Source of the DNA: Fimbriimonas sp.
Lineage (GTDB): Bacteria; Armatimonadota; Fimbriimonadia; Fimbriimonadales; Fimbriimonadaceae
Length of the DNA: 5,093 nucleotides
Direction of reading: 5' to 3'
Assembly: GCA_030447945.1 (NCBI GenBank)
Contig: JAUJNV010000114.1
Location: forward strand, 1 to 5,093
The notes under the pieces were generated by a model that was given only the letters and a program-made list of their open reading frames with translations, had not been told where the DNA came from and did not search any database. Below are positions 1 through 4,861 of the stretch, piece after piece (the stretch's first letter is position 1; each line of letters begins with the position of its first letter). Position numbers and translations under genes: made by a program.

Positions 1-112
1 GCTCCCACCGCGCCAGCCGCTCGGCCGGCGTCGTCGTCGGCTCCGGCTCCCCCTCGACCGGCACGTACGGCTTCGGGGCTGCCTCCGCCGAACGCAGGTG
101 TTCGCCGCCGAG
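1..112 (-). other. Open coding-like frame after an in-frame TAG; possible remainder of an interrupted gene (runs off the left edge)
   Basis: Read on the minus strand in the same frame as the upstream small gene, the 37 codons after the TAG at 113-115 contain no stop. They give a Glu/Pro/Thr-rich linker-like peptide containing PYVPVEGEPEPTTTPAERL. By my count 34 of the 37 codons end in G or C, as expected for real coding sequence here; the +1 frame gives an Arg-rich peptide typical of a wrong frame. No ATG is present in the frame. The one GTG (codon 17) has GGAGG about 17 nt upstream, too far for normal initiation. It could be the rest of the gene at 113-532 after a nonsense mutation, a separate gene with an unusual start, or chance. 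What lies beyond the edge is unknown. Confidence 0.4.
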
Positions 113-532
113 CTACCAGCACTGAGGGATCGGCGACTCCGCGTTGATCCGCCCCCAGAGCGCCAGCGCGTCCTCCATAGGGCGCATAAAGAGGTCCTCG
201 TTCGACTCCAACAGGGGCAGTCGAGGCAGAGCGCGCGCGTACTCGGTTTCCACCAGGGTTCCCCTGACGAGTCGGGTGAAGCTTTGCAGCCGGTCCTTCA
301 GCGCGTCCTTGTCCGTCGCCAGCCGTCCCGCCGCCGTTTCGCGTGTCTTGACGCGCCTCTGGATCTCCCGCGTGGCTTCCTCGAGGGCGTCTACATCGGC
401 GACGAATGTAGGCCGGTCGTAGCCGCCCCCGAGCGTGGCCTTGCCCGGCTTGAGGGCCAGATCGACCCGGAGCCAGTGGGAACAGAGGTTCTTCAAGGTT
501 GGAAGTGCCGTCTCAAGAGTTTTAACGGACAT
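113..532 (-). CDS. Hypothetical protein, about 139 aa, possibly the truncated N-terminal part of a longer protein
   Basis: I do not recognise a named family. From the ATG at 532 the protein starts MSVKTLETALPTLKNL and ends SPIPQCW. Residues from about 45 to 90 are rich in Glu, Arg, Lys and Ala and should form long amphipathic helices or a short coiled coil; the rest is Leu-rich with several Pro. There is no signal peptide or membrane segment, so a cytosolic location is likely. The ATG at 532 is chosen because GGAG (541-544) lies 8 nt upstream; a GTG at 562 and an ATG at 553 are in frame but lack a good ribosome site. It lies 73 bp downstream of the proline dehydrogenase gene on the same strand, so it may be the last gene of that transcript. 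Codon use is high in GC3 apart from the first 15 or so codons. The frame continues open after the TAG, so the protein may be cut short. Coding is fairly sure, function unknown. Confidence 0.65.
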   Translation of the reverse strand: MSVKTLETALPTLKNLCSHWLRVDLALKPGKATLGGGYDRPTFVADVDALEEATREIQRRVKTRETAAGRLATDKDALKDRLQSFTRLVRGTLVETEYARALPRLPLLESNEDLFMRPMEDALALWGRINAESPIPQCW

Positions 533-540
533 TGAGCTCG

Positions 541-544
541 CTCC
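541..544 (-). promoter_or_regulatory. Ribosome binding site GGAG that selects the ATG at 532
   Basis: On the minus strand GGAG is followed by an 8-nt spacer and the ATG at 530-532. The two in-frame starts further upstream (ATG at 553, GTG at 562) have nothing comparable, so this site decides the start. Confidence 0.55.
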
Positions 545-605
545 GGGTGCCATGCTACCCACTACAGGATCTTTTCCAGGCGTTGCGGGTAGGTTTTTCC
601 CTCTT

Positions 606-1553
606 CTACCCCTTGAAGAGCGACTTGAGAATGAACATTACGTTCGCGGGACGCTCCGCCAACCGCCGGGTGAAGTAGGGGTACCAGGAGTCGCCGAAGG
701 GGATGTAGACGCGGACGTTGTACCCCTCCTTCGCCAGCGAATCTTGGAGGTCTCGCCTCACACCGTAAAGCATCTGGTACTCGAACTTGTCTTTATCGAG
801 ATTCCTTTCCGCCACGAACGAGTTCAGCTCGCGGATGATCTTCTCGTCCTGGGTCGCGATCGCAGAGTAGACGCCGAACTCCAAGAGACGCTTGGCGAGC
901 GTGACGTACGCCTCGTCCACCTTCGCCTTTTCCGGGTGGGCGACGGACGGCGGCTCGAGGTAGGCGCCCTTCACTAGGCGGGTCCGCACGCCCAAGCGGA
1001 TCATCGTCTCCACATCCTCCGGGGTCCGGTAGAGGTACGTCTGGAGCACCGTCCCGGTGTTCGGATAATCCGGCACGAGCCTCTCGATCATCCGAACGGT
1101 CCGCTCGGTGTAGTCGGATGATTCCATGTCGACCCGGACGAAGTTGCCCAACCTCTTCGCCACCGCCAAGACCTCGCGGTAGTTAGCCTCGGCAAAGGCC
1201 TCTCCCTGGTCCAGCCCGCACTGCGTGAGCTTGATCGAGATGTTCAGAGGCTCCGCGCTCTGGCCCGCGATGTGAGACTTCACGGCCGGGACGTCGGCGA
1301 TCCGCTCCAGCATCTGGACGTAGGTTGCCTTTGCCCGCAGGGCCTCCGCCTCGTCGTGCGTGTTCTCGCCCAGGTAGTCCAAGGTCACGCGGAGCCCGCG
1401 CGCGAGCAGCGTCTCGCTGGCGGCGATCGACTCTTCCAGCGTATCGCCCGCCACGAAACGTCTGACCAGGGGGCGGAAGAGGCGCGAGCGACGGACCAAA
1501 CGCTCCATGGGCCCGAAAGAGGCGGTCTTCAGAATCAAGGAGCGGGCGAGCAT
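606..1553 (-). CDS. Proline dehydrogenase, monofunctional (FAD-dependent)
   Basis: The enzyme oxidises L-proline to delta-1-pyrroline-5-carboxylate with FAD and passes electrons to the quinone pool, the first step of proline catabolism to glutamate. At 315 aa it matches the one-domain Thermus/Bacillus type rather than bifunctional PutA, so pyrroline-5-carboxylate dehydrogenase must be encoded elsewhere. Visible along the TIM barrel are VTLDYLGE (56-63), [11 protein letters not shown] (105-115, with the active-site Lys108), [12 protein letters not shown] (138-149, Asp142), VLQTYLYRT (169-177), [10 protein letters not shown] (192-201, flavin-binding), YGVR (263-266), and [21 protein letters not shown] (from 280), which holds the Arg296-Arg297 pair that binds the proline carboxylate. 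One oddity is ATQD (233-236), where the family usually has ATH(N/D). The ATG at 1551-1553 has only a weak purine stretch upstream. It follows dus by 25 bp and is probably co-transcribed. No membrane segment is seen; peripheral membrane association is usual for the family. Confidence 0.95.
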   Translation of the reverse strand: MLARSLILKTASFGPMERLVRRSRLFRPLVRRFVAGDTLEESIAASETLLARGLRVTLDYLGENTHDEAEALRAKATYVQMLERIADVPAVKSHIAGQSAEPLNISIKLTQCGLDQGEAFAEANYREVLAVAKRLGNFVRVDMESSDYTERTVRMIERLVPDYPNTGTVLQTYLYRTPEDVETMIRLGVRTRLVKGAYLEPPSVAHPEKAKVDEAYVTLAKRLLEFGVYSAIATQDEKIIRELNSFVAERNLDKDKFEYQMLYGVRRDLQDSLAKEGYNVRVYIPFGDSWYPYFTRRLAERPANVMFILKSLFKG

Positions 1554-1578
1554 CGTCTTTTGACGCTGCGGAGGGTAC

Positions 1579-2619
1579 CTAGCCTGCCCGTGCGGCCGTA
1601 GCGAAGGCGTCCAGTACGTCCTCGAACTCCGCGACGCTCGAGCACTTCGTCAGCCGATCCCGCAGCGCCGACGCTCCCGGCTCCCCCTTGATGTAGAGCG
1701 GAACCTGTCCTCGGAGCGAGCGGCACGCGCGCAGCTCCGCCCCCGCATAGTCCGGGTGCGCGCGCGCTTCCTCGAAGCTCTCCACTTCGAGCTCGCCCGC
1801 CACGGTCATGCGGACGTGCTCCAGAGCCGTCCGGATGCGCTCGCCGAGTGTCGGCGGCGGGCCGGGCGGCTCGCCAGCCAGGCCGAGGCCGATGTCGCGC
1901 AACGCCCAAGGGTTGGAGATCGCCGCGCGGCCGACCATGACGCCGTCGCACCCCGTCTCGCGCATCATGCGGCGCGCGTCTTCGGGCGTCTTGACGTCGC
2001 CGTTGCCGATCAGGGGCACGCTCACGGCGTCCCGAAGCTGCCGGATCAGCGCCCAGTTCGCCGTGCCGTCGAAACCCTGCTTCGCGAACCGGGCGTGGAG
2101 GGTGATCATCTTGGCGCCCGCGCCTTGGAACCTCTTCGCGAGGTCGGGCGCGGCGAAGAGGGAGTAGTCCCAGCCCGCGCGCACCTTGACCGTCACGGGC
2201 ACCCGCACCGCCCGTGCCACGGCACCCACGATGCGCTCCGCGTGCGCGGGGTCCTTCAGCAGCGCCGCGCCCGATCCAGTCTTGCACACCTTGGGCACCC
2301 AGCAGCCCATGTTGATGTCCACGATGTCCGCGCCCATCTCCTCGGCGATGCGGGCGGTCGCGGCCATGATTTCCGGGTCGCCTCCAAAGATCTGGATGGC
2401 GAGTGGGCGCTCGTCCGGGTGGACCCGCATCTTGCGGAGGGTTTTCACGGCGCCGTGGTGGATCGCCATCGCGCTCACGAACTCCGTGAAGACGAGCCCC
2501 GGCCCTGCGATCCGCTTCGCGATCAGGCGGAACGGCAGGCTCGTCACATCCTCCATCGGCGCGAGTACGAGCGGGTTTGTCACCCGCACCTCGCCGACCT
2601 CGACCTCGAAACCAATCAT
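1579..2619 (-). CDS. dus: tRNA-dihydrouridine synthase, NifR3/DusB type
   Basis: This flavoenzyme reduces uridine to dihydrouridine in tRNA using FMN and NAD(P)H, in the cytosol. The 346-aa length fits the DusB/NifR3 branch. Motifs in order: LAPMEDVTSLPFRLI (19-33, FMN-binding), RPLAIQIFGGDPE (71-83), DINMGC (101-106, Cys106 being the catalytic acid), VTVKVRAGWD (142-151, Lys145), ITLHAR then QGFDGTANW (172-189, His175 and Arg177), PLIGNGDVKTPEDA (202-215) and CDGVMVGRAAISNPW (224-238, phosphate-binding loop). A helical C-terminal tRNA-binding domain follows to 346. The residue after the catalytic Cys is Trp107 where the common motif has Pro, and there is an extra Cys112; this may be a lineage variant. 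The ATG at 2617-2619 is the only start after an in-frame TAA at 2644-2646, with a purine-rich AGAGGTGAAGAG (2629-2640) upstream. It is the first gene of the minus-strand run. Which tRNA positions it modifies cannot be read from sequence. Confidence 0.94.
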   Translation of the reverse strand: MIGFEVEVGEVRVTNPLVLAPMEDVTSLPFRLIAKRIAGPGLVFTEFVSAMAIHHGAVKTLRKMRVHPDERPLAIQIFGGDPEIMAATARIAEEMGADIVDINMGCWVPKVCKTGSGAALLKDPAHAERIVGAVARAVRVPVTVKVRAGWDYSLFAAPDLAKRFQGAGAKMITLHARFAKQGFDGTANWALIRQLRDAVSVPLIGNGDVKTPEDARRMMRETGCDGVMVGRAAISNPWALRDIGLGLAGEPPGPPPTLGERIRTALEHVRMTVAGELEVESFEEARAHPDYAGAELRACRSLRGQVPLYIKGEPGASALRDRLTKCSSVAEFEDVLDAFATAARAG

Positions 2620-2628
2620 CAGGGCTAT

Positions 2629-2640
2629 CTCTTCACCTCT
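2629..2640 (-). promoter_or_regulatory. Purine-rich ribosome binding region of dus
   Basis: On the minus strand AGAGGTGAAGAG precedes the dus ATG. AGGTG is 14 nt from the start, longer than ideal, and the inner GAAG is 11 nt away. No other start codon exists between this and the upstream in-frame TAA, so the start is still secure. Confidence 0.4.
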
Positions 2641-2708
2641 TGCTTAACGACCTCTTTGATACGCTTCCGGGTCGACGTGGCGTTCGGAGCAGTTTGTTTT
2701 CGATGTTC

Positions 2709-2730
2709 CCCGAAGATCGGGCGTTACAAT
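2709..2730 (+). promoter_or_regulatory. Candidate hicB promoter -10 element with an adjoining inverted repeat
   Basis: TACAAT at 2725-2730 differs from TATAAT by one base and lies 30 nt before the hicB ATG, which would give a leader of roughly 24 nt. Directly upstream is a perfect inverted repeat, CCCGA-AGA-TCGGG (2709-2721), placed where an operator could control a promoter. No good -35 is found at 16-18 bp spacing; TTGTTT (2694-2699) is 25 bp away. Nothing in the leader looks like a strong ribosome site. The same gap must also hold the dus promoter on the other strand, so the repeat could act there instead. This is a prediction from sequence only. Confidence 0.35.
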
Positions 2731-2760
2731 GGATGTGGGTTCAAACGGCCATTCACGATC

Positions 2761-3003
2761 ATGGACCACCTCACCATCATCCTTGAGCCCGGGGAAGAGG
2801 GCGGCTACTGTGTCTTTATCCCCGAGGTACCAGGCGTTGTCTCACAGGGAGAAACGGAGGAAGAGGCCGTAGACACGGTTCTCGATGCCTTGCGCGAGCT
2901 CACCTCCGTCCGCCGTGACATGGCGATGGCGTCCCTCGCCCCGGGTTCGATCGGGCGCCGGATGCCGCTTGACGCTACCTCCCCGGCGGTCGCGGGACAC
3001 TGA
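2761..3003 (+). CDS. hicB: HicB-like antitoxin (UPF0150 / partial RNase H fold)
   Basis: The 80-aa product begins MDHLTIILEPGEEGGYCVFI, then PEVPGVVSQGETEEEA (21-36) and a helix with DALREL (42-47). This is the strand-strand-helix pattern of HicB: the Glu/Pro turn, the GGY strand and the VPGVVSQGET loop are all typical. HicB proteins bind and block the HicA RNase and often repress their own promoter. No separate helix-turn-helix or ribbon-helix-helix domain is visible in the C-terminal 30 residues, so DNA binding is uncertain and this is the short form. The ATG at 2761 is the only good start; upstream sequence in the frame is antisense to dus. Unusually, the HicA gene lies downstream on the opposite strand, and codons 72-80 are antisense to the hicA 3' end. 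The C-terminus may therefore differ from that of relatives. The fold call is confident, pairing with the neighbouring HicA is inferred. Confidence 0.8.
   Translation: MDHLTIILEPGEEGGYCVFIPEVPGVVSQGETEEEAVDTVLDALRELTSVRRDMAMASLAPGSIGRRMPLDATSPAVAGH
2975..3003. other. 29-bp tail-to-tail overlap of hicB and hicA coding ends
   Basis: The TAG of hicA (2975-2977, minus strand) lies inside hicB, and the TGA of hicB (3001-3003) lies inside hicA. The last eight or nine codons of each gene are therefore antisense to each other. Convergent transcripts would form complementary 3' ends here. No hairpin terminator is seen between or within the genes. Confidence 0.75.
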
Positions 3004-3169
3004 GGGAATTGCAGATTCCGTAGGCGGTGTTCGTCTTGATCTCGTTGTGCCGCGGGACGGCAGTGGTGAGGCCGTAGGCAGGATTGATGTACATCGTGTG
3101 CTCGCCCCCTTCGCGCAGCACTTGGCATCCATGCTTGCGCAGGTGACGCTCCAACTCGCCCCTCTTCAC
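2975..3169 (-). CDS. hicA: HicA-like mRNA interferase toxin
   Basis: HicA toxins are small double-stranded-RNA-binding-fold RNases that cut mRNA and stop growth when not bound by HicB. The product here is 64 aa, the usual size. It shows KRGELERHLRKHGC (2-15, first helix), REGGEH (19-24, with the catalytic His24 in the Gly-Gly-x-His position), MYINP (26-30), AVPRHNEIK (37-45) and the final helix TAYGICNSL (48-56), so it looks intact. The start is taken as GTG at 3169 because GGAGG (3179-3183) sits 9 nt upstream. A GTG at 3196 would add nine residues but has no usable ribosome site. The gene is convergent with hicB and overlaps it by 29 bp (2975-3003), and divergent from the oxidoreductase gene with a 58-bp gap. 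Normal hicAB pairs are co-directional. Whether it is active and which HicB protects the cell are not shown by sequence. Confidence 0.83.
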   Translation of the reverse strand: MKRGELERHLRKHGCQVLREGGEHTMYINPAYGLTTAVPRHNEIKTNTAYGICNSLSVPRPPGR

Positions 3170-3178
3170 GGGAGCCAG

Positions 3179-3183
3179 CCTCC
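3179..3183 (-). promoter_or_regulatory. Ribosome binding site GGAGG that selects the hicA GTG at 3169
   Basis: On the minus strand GGAGG is followed by a 9-nt spacer and GTG (3167-3169). The alternative GTG at 3196 lies upstream of this site and has no site of its own, so this element sets the HicA N-terminus. Confidence 0.6.
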
Positions 3184-3189
3184 ACCGCC

Positions 3190-3219
3190 TTGACACCCTT
3201 CGGCAGGGGGGCCCACACT
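3190..3219 (+). promoter_or_regulatory. Candidate promoter of the oxidoreductase gene (TTGACA / CACACT)
   Basis: A perfect TTGACA -35 (3190-3195) is followed after 18 bp by CACACT (3214-3219), which matches TATAAT at only three positions. If used, transcription would start at about 3225-3227, just before the ATG at 3228, giving a nearly leaderless mRNA. A small inverted repeat CCCT-TCGGC-AGGG (3196-3208) lies in the spacer. The site sits in the 58-bp divergent gap between hicA and the oxidoreductase gene and overlaps the extended hicA reading frame. The weak -10 keeps this tentative. Confidence 0.35.
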
Positions 3220-3227
3220 AGGTCGCC

Positions 3228-4382
3228 ATGTCGAAGAAGACCCTCAACGTCGGCCTCATCGGCTACCAGTTCATGGGCAAGGCCCACTCCAACGCCTATC
3301 GCCAGGTCGGCCGCTTCTTCGACCTTCCGGTGGACGTCAACCTCCACACTCTCTGCGGGCGAACCGAAGCCCCTCTGCGGAAAGCCGCCGAAACGATGGG
3401 CTGGCAAAACGTCGAGACGGACTGGCGAAGGGTCGTCGCGAATCCGGACATCCACATCATCGACGTGAGCACGCCCGGCGACTCTCACTGCGAGATCGCG
3501 GTCGCCGCCGCCGAGGCGGGGAAGGCGGTGTTCTGCGAGAAGCCGATCGCGAACACGCTGGGCGAGGCGGAAAAGATGCTACAGGCGGTGAAGCGGGCCG
3601 GTGTGCCCAACGCGGTGTTCCACAACTACCGCAAGGCGCCCGCCGTGGCGCTCGCGAAGCGGCTGATCGAGCAGGGGCGGCTGGGCACGATCTACCACAT
3701 CCGCGCCGTGTACCTCCAAGACTGGATCGCGGACCCCAGCTTCCCGCTCGTGTGGCGGCTGCAGAAAGAGAAAGCCGGCTCCGGCACGCACGGGGACATC
3801 AACTCCCACATCATCGACCTGGGGCGGTACCTGCTGGGCGAGTTCGACGAGGTGTGCGGACTCCTGCACACCTTCATCAAGCAGCGCCCGCTGGCAGGCG
3901 CGGTCGACGACAAGCTGGGGGCGCAGGCGAGCGAGCAGATGGGCGAGGTCACGGTGGACGACGCCGCGATGTTCCTCGCGCGCTTCAAGAGCGGCGCGCT
4001 GGGCACCTTCGAGGCGTCCCGCTTCGCCGTCGGCCGCAAGAACCACAACCGGTTCGAGATCAACGGCTCGAAGGGCTCGCTAGCGTTCAACCTGGAGCGG
4101 ATGAACGAGCTGGAGTTCTACGACAACGAAGTCACGGACGGCACCCAGGGCTTCACCACCATCCAGGCGACCGACGCGGATCATCCCTACGCGGGCCGGT
4201 ACTGGCCCGTCGCCCACATCATCGGCTACGAGCACACCTTCATCAACCTCGTCGCGGACGCGATCGTGAACATGGAGGCGGGGAAGCGGATCGACCCGGA
4301 CTTCGTCGACGGCTACGAAAACCAGCGCGTCCTCGACGCAGTAGAACGCAGCCACGAAAGCCGGGGCTGGATCAAGCTATAG
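3228..4382 (+). CDS. Gfo/Idh/MocA family NAD(P)-dependent oxidoreductase
   Basis: The family oxidises or reduces hydroxyl groups of sugars, inositols and related compounds; the exact substrate cannot be read here. The 384-aa protein is full length. The N-terminal Rossmann domain (about 1-130) has VGLIGYQFMGKAHSNAYR (8-25, dinucleotide loop with Gly12 and Gly17), DVSTPGDSHCEIA (79-91) and CEKPIANT (103-110), where Lys105 is the signature catalytic Lys. The C-terminal alpha/beta domain has GTHGDINSHIIDLGRYLLG (186-204), with Asp190 and His194 in the usual catalytic positions, and FEINGSKGSL (276-285) in its sheet. There is no signal peptide or Tat motif, so it is cytosolic, unlike many exported Gfo/Idh/MocA proteins of Planctomycetes. 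The ATG at 3228 has AGG 5 nt upstream, a modest site. No sugar transporter, kinase or isomerase lies beside it, so the window gives no pathway. Family is sure; the inositol or sugar role is inference. Confidence 0.95.
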   Translation: MSKKTLNVGLIGYQFMGKAHSNAYRQVGRFFDLPVDVNLHTLCGRTEAPLRKAAETMGWQNVETDWRRVVANPDIHIIDVSTPGDSHCEIAVAAAEAGKAVFCEKPIANTLGEAEKMLQAVKRAGVPNAVFHNYRKAPAVALAKRLIEQGRLGTIYHIRAVYLQDWIADPSFPLVWRLQKEKAGSGTHGDINSHIIDLGRYLLGEFDEVCGLLHTFIKQRPLAGAVDDKLGAQASEQMGEVTVDDAAMFLARFKSGALGTFEASRFAVGRKNHNRFEINGSKGSLAFNLERMNELEFYDNEVTDGTQGFTTIQATDADHPYAGRYWPVAHIIGYEHTFINLVADAIVNMEAGKRIDPDFVDGYENQRVLDAVERSHESRGWIKL

Positions 4383-4458
4383 AACCCTTCCGTCGAAAGC
4401 GTCACAAGTGGGCGGGTGGCAAGATCCAGAGGAGCGGACGAAATCCGGTTGCGCGGTC

Positions 4459-4674
4459 ATGGCGGGCCTTATCCTCGGCATCGCGCTTACCGTTTGGGGG
4501 CTGGGCGGGGTGCTGACGCGACGCCTGTCGGTTCCGTCGGGCGCACGCTACAGCAGAGAAGTCCACACGCTCGAGGGGAGCAACGCCGTTGGCTTCGGGC
4601 TCTTTCTGTGTCTGATGGGACTCGGTACCCTCGGAGTGGCGGTTCTCTACTGCCGCACGACCTTCCGCCGGTGA
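4459..4674 (+). CDS. Small two-helix membrane protein of unknown function
   Basis: I do not recognise a family. From the ATG at 4459 the product is 71 aa. Residues 2-19 (AGLILGIALTVWGLGGVL) and 43-64 form two Gly/Leu-rich hydrophobic segments that should span the membrane. They are joined by a polar loop with Arg21, Arg22, Arg30 and Arg33, and the tail TTFRR is basic. Both helices contain Gly repeats (GxGG; GLGTLG) of the kind that favour close helix packing. Codon choice is high in GC3, supporting real coding. A GTG at 4408 in frame would add 17 polar residues; neither start has a strong ribosome site, and GAGGAG (4429-4434) is too far from the ATG. It lies 76 bp after the oxidoreductase gene on the same strand and could share its transcript. 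Function is unknown. Confidence 0.6.
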   Translation: MAGLILGIALTVWGLGGVLTRRLSVPSGARYSREVHTLEGSNAVGFGLFLCLMGLGTLGVAVLYCRTTFRR

Positions 4675-4861
4675 CGTCCCCTCGCACACCGTTTCCCGCG
4701 CCTTGCTTCGGCCGGATCGACTATTAGGATAAAAAGAAGATTCCCTAGTATCTTTCTGGGGCTTTATTTGTCCTATCTATTAGTGTTGCGGGTAATTCCG
4801 GAAGGATGCCGACCCGTATAGACTAGAATGGTATAGGGGAATCCCCCCTAGTTGGGAGAGC
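4675..4861 (+). promoter_or_regulatory. AT-richer intergenic region, probable promoter and leader of the exported protein gene
   Basis: This 187-bp gap is visibly richer in A and T than the flanking genes, mainly from 4720 to 4835. Promoter-like hexamers include TAGGAT (4725-4730) with TTGCTT 16 bp upstream, TATAGA (4817-4822) with TTCCGG 15 bp upstream, and TAGAAT (4824-4829). None is decisive. AAGAT (4737-4741) and ATCTT (4750-4754) could form a weak hairpin, not followed by a clear T run. CTATTAG (4721-4727, 4777-4783) and CCCTAGT (4743-4749, 4846-4852) each occur twice. The region holds no coding frame I would defend. Confidence 0.45.
4834..4850 (+). repeat. Inverted repeat TAGGGG-N5-CCCCTA just before the ribosome site
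   Basis: A perfect 6-bp inverted repeat with the loop AATCC ends 3 nt before GGGAG (4854-4858), the likely ribosome site of the exported protein. The flanking ACTAG (4822-4826) and CTAGT (4848-4852) offer an alternative pairing. In the mRNA this hairpin could limit access of ribosomes; on DNA it could be an operator. Function is inferred from position only. Confidence 0.4.

Noticed and set aside
606..1553. Bifunctional PutA or a fused pyrroline-5-carboxylate dehydrogenase
   Set aside because: The frame ends at 315 aa, just after the RRLAERPAN helix, and no aldehyde dehydrogenase domain is encoded nearby.
1535..2287. Second minus-strand frame of 250 codons inside dus
   Set aside because: It overlaps the well-supported dus frame, is Arg/Gly-rich and shows no domain.
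1756..2760. Long plus-strand frame running into hicB (415 codons open)
   Set aside because: The part before 2761 is antisense to dus and gives an Arg/His/Ala-rich translation typical of a shadow frame in GC-rich DNA. Only the HicB part from the ATG at 2761 is supported.
3170..3196. Longer HicA starting at the GTG at 3196
   Set aside because: It has no usable ribosome site; GGAGG at 3179-3183 is well placed for the GTG at 3169, which also matches the usual HicA length.
2805..3488. Minus-strand frame of 227 codons across hicB, hicA and the oxidoreductase start
   Set aside because: It covers three better-supported genes in other frames and has no recognisable domain.
3752..4516. Plus-strand frame of 254 codons overlapping the oxidoreductase gene
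   Set aside because: It is an Arg/His-rich shadow of the oxidoreductase frame, which has all family motifs.
4737..4770. Intrinsic terminator after the small membrane protein gene
   Set aside because: The possible stem is only 5 bp and AT-rich, and no clear T run follows.
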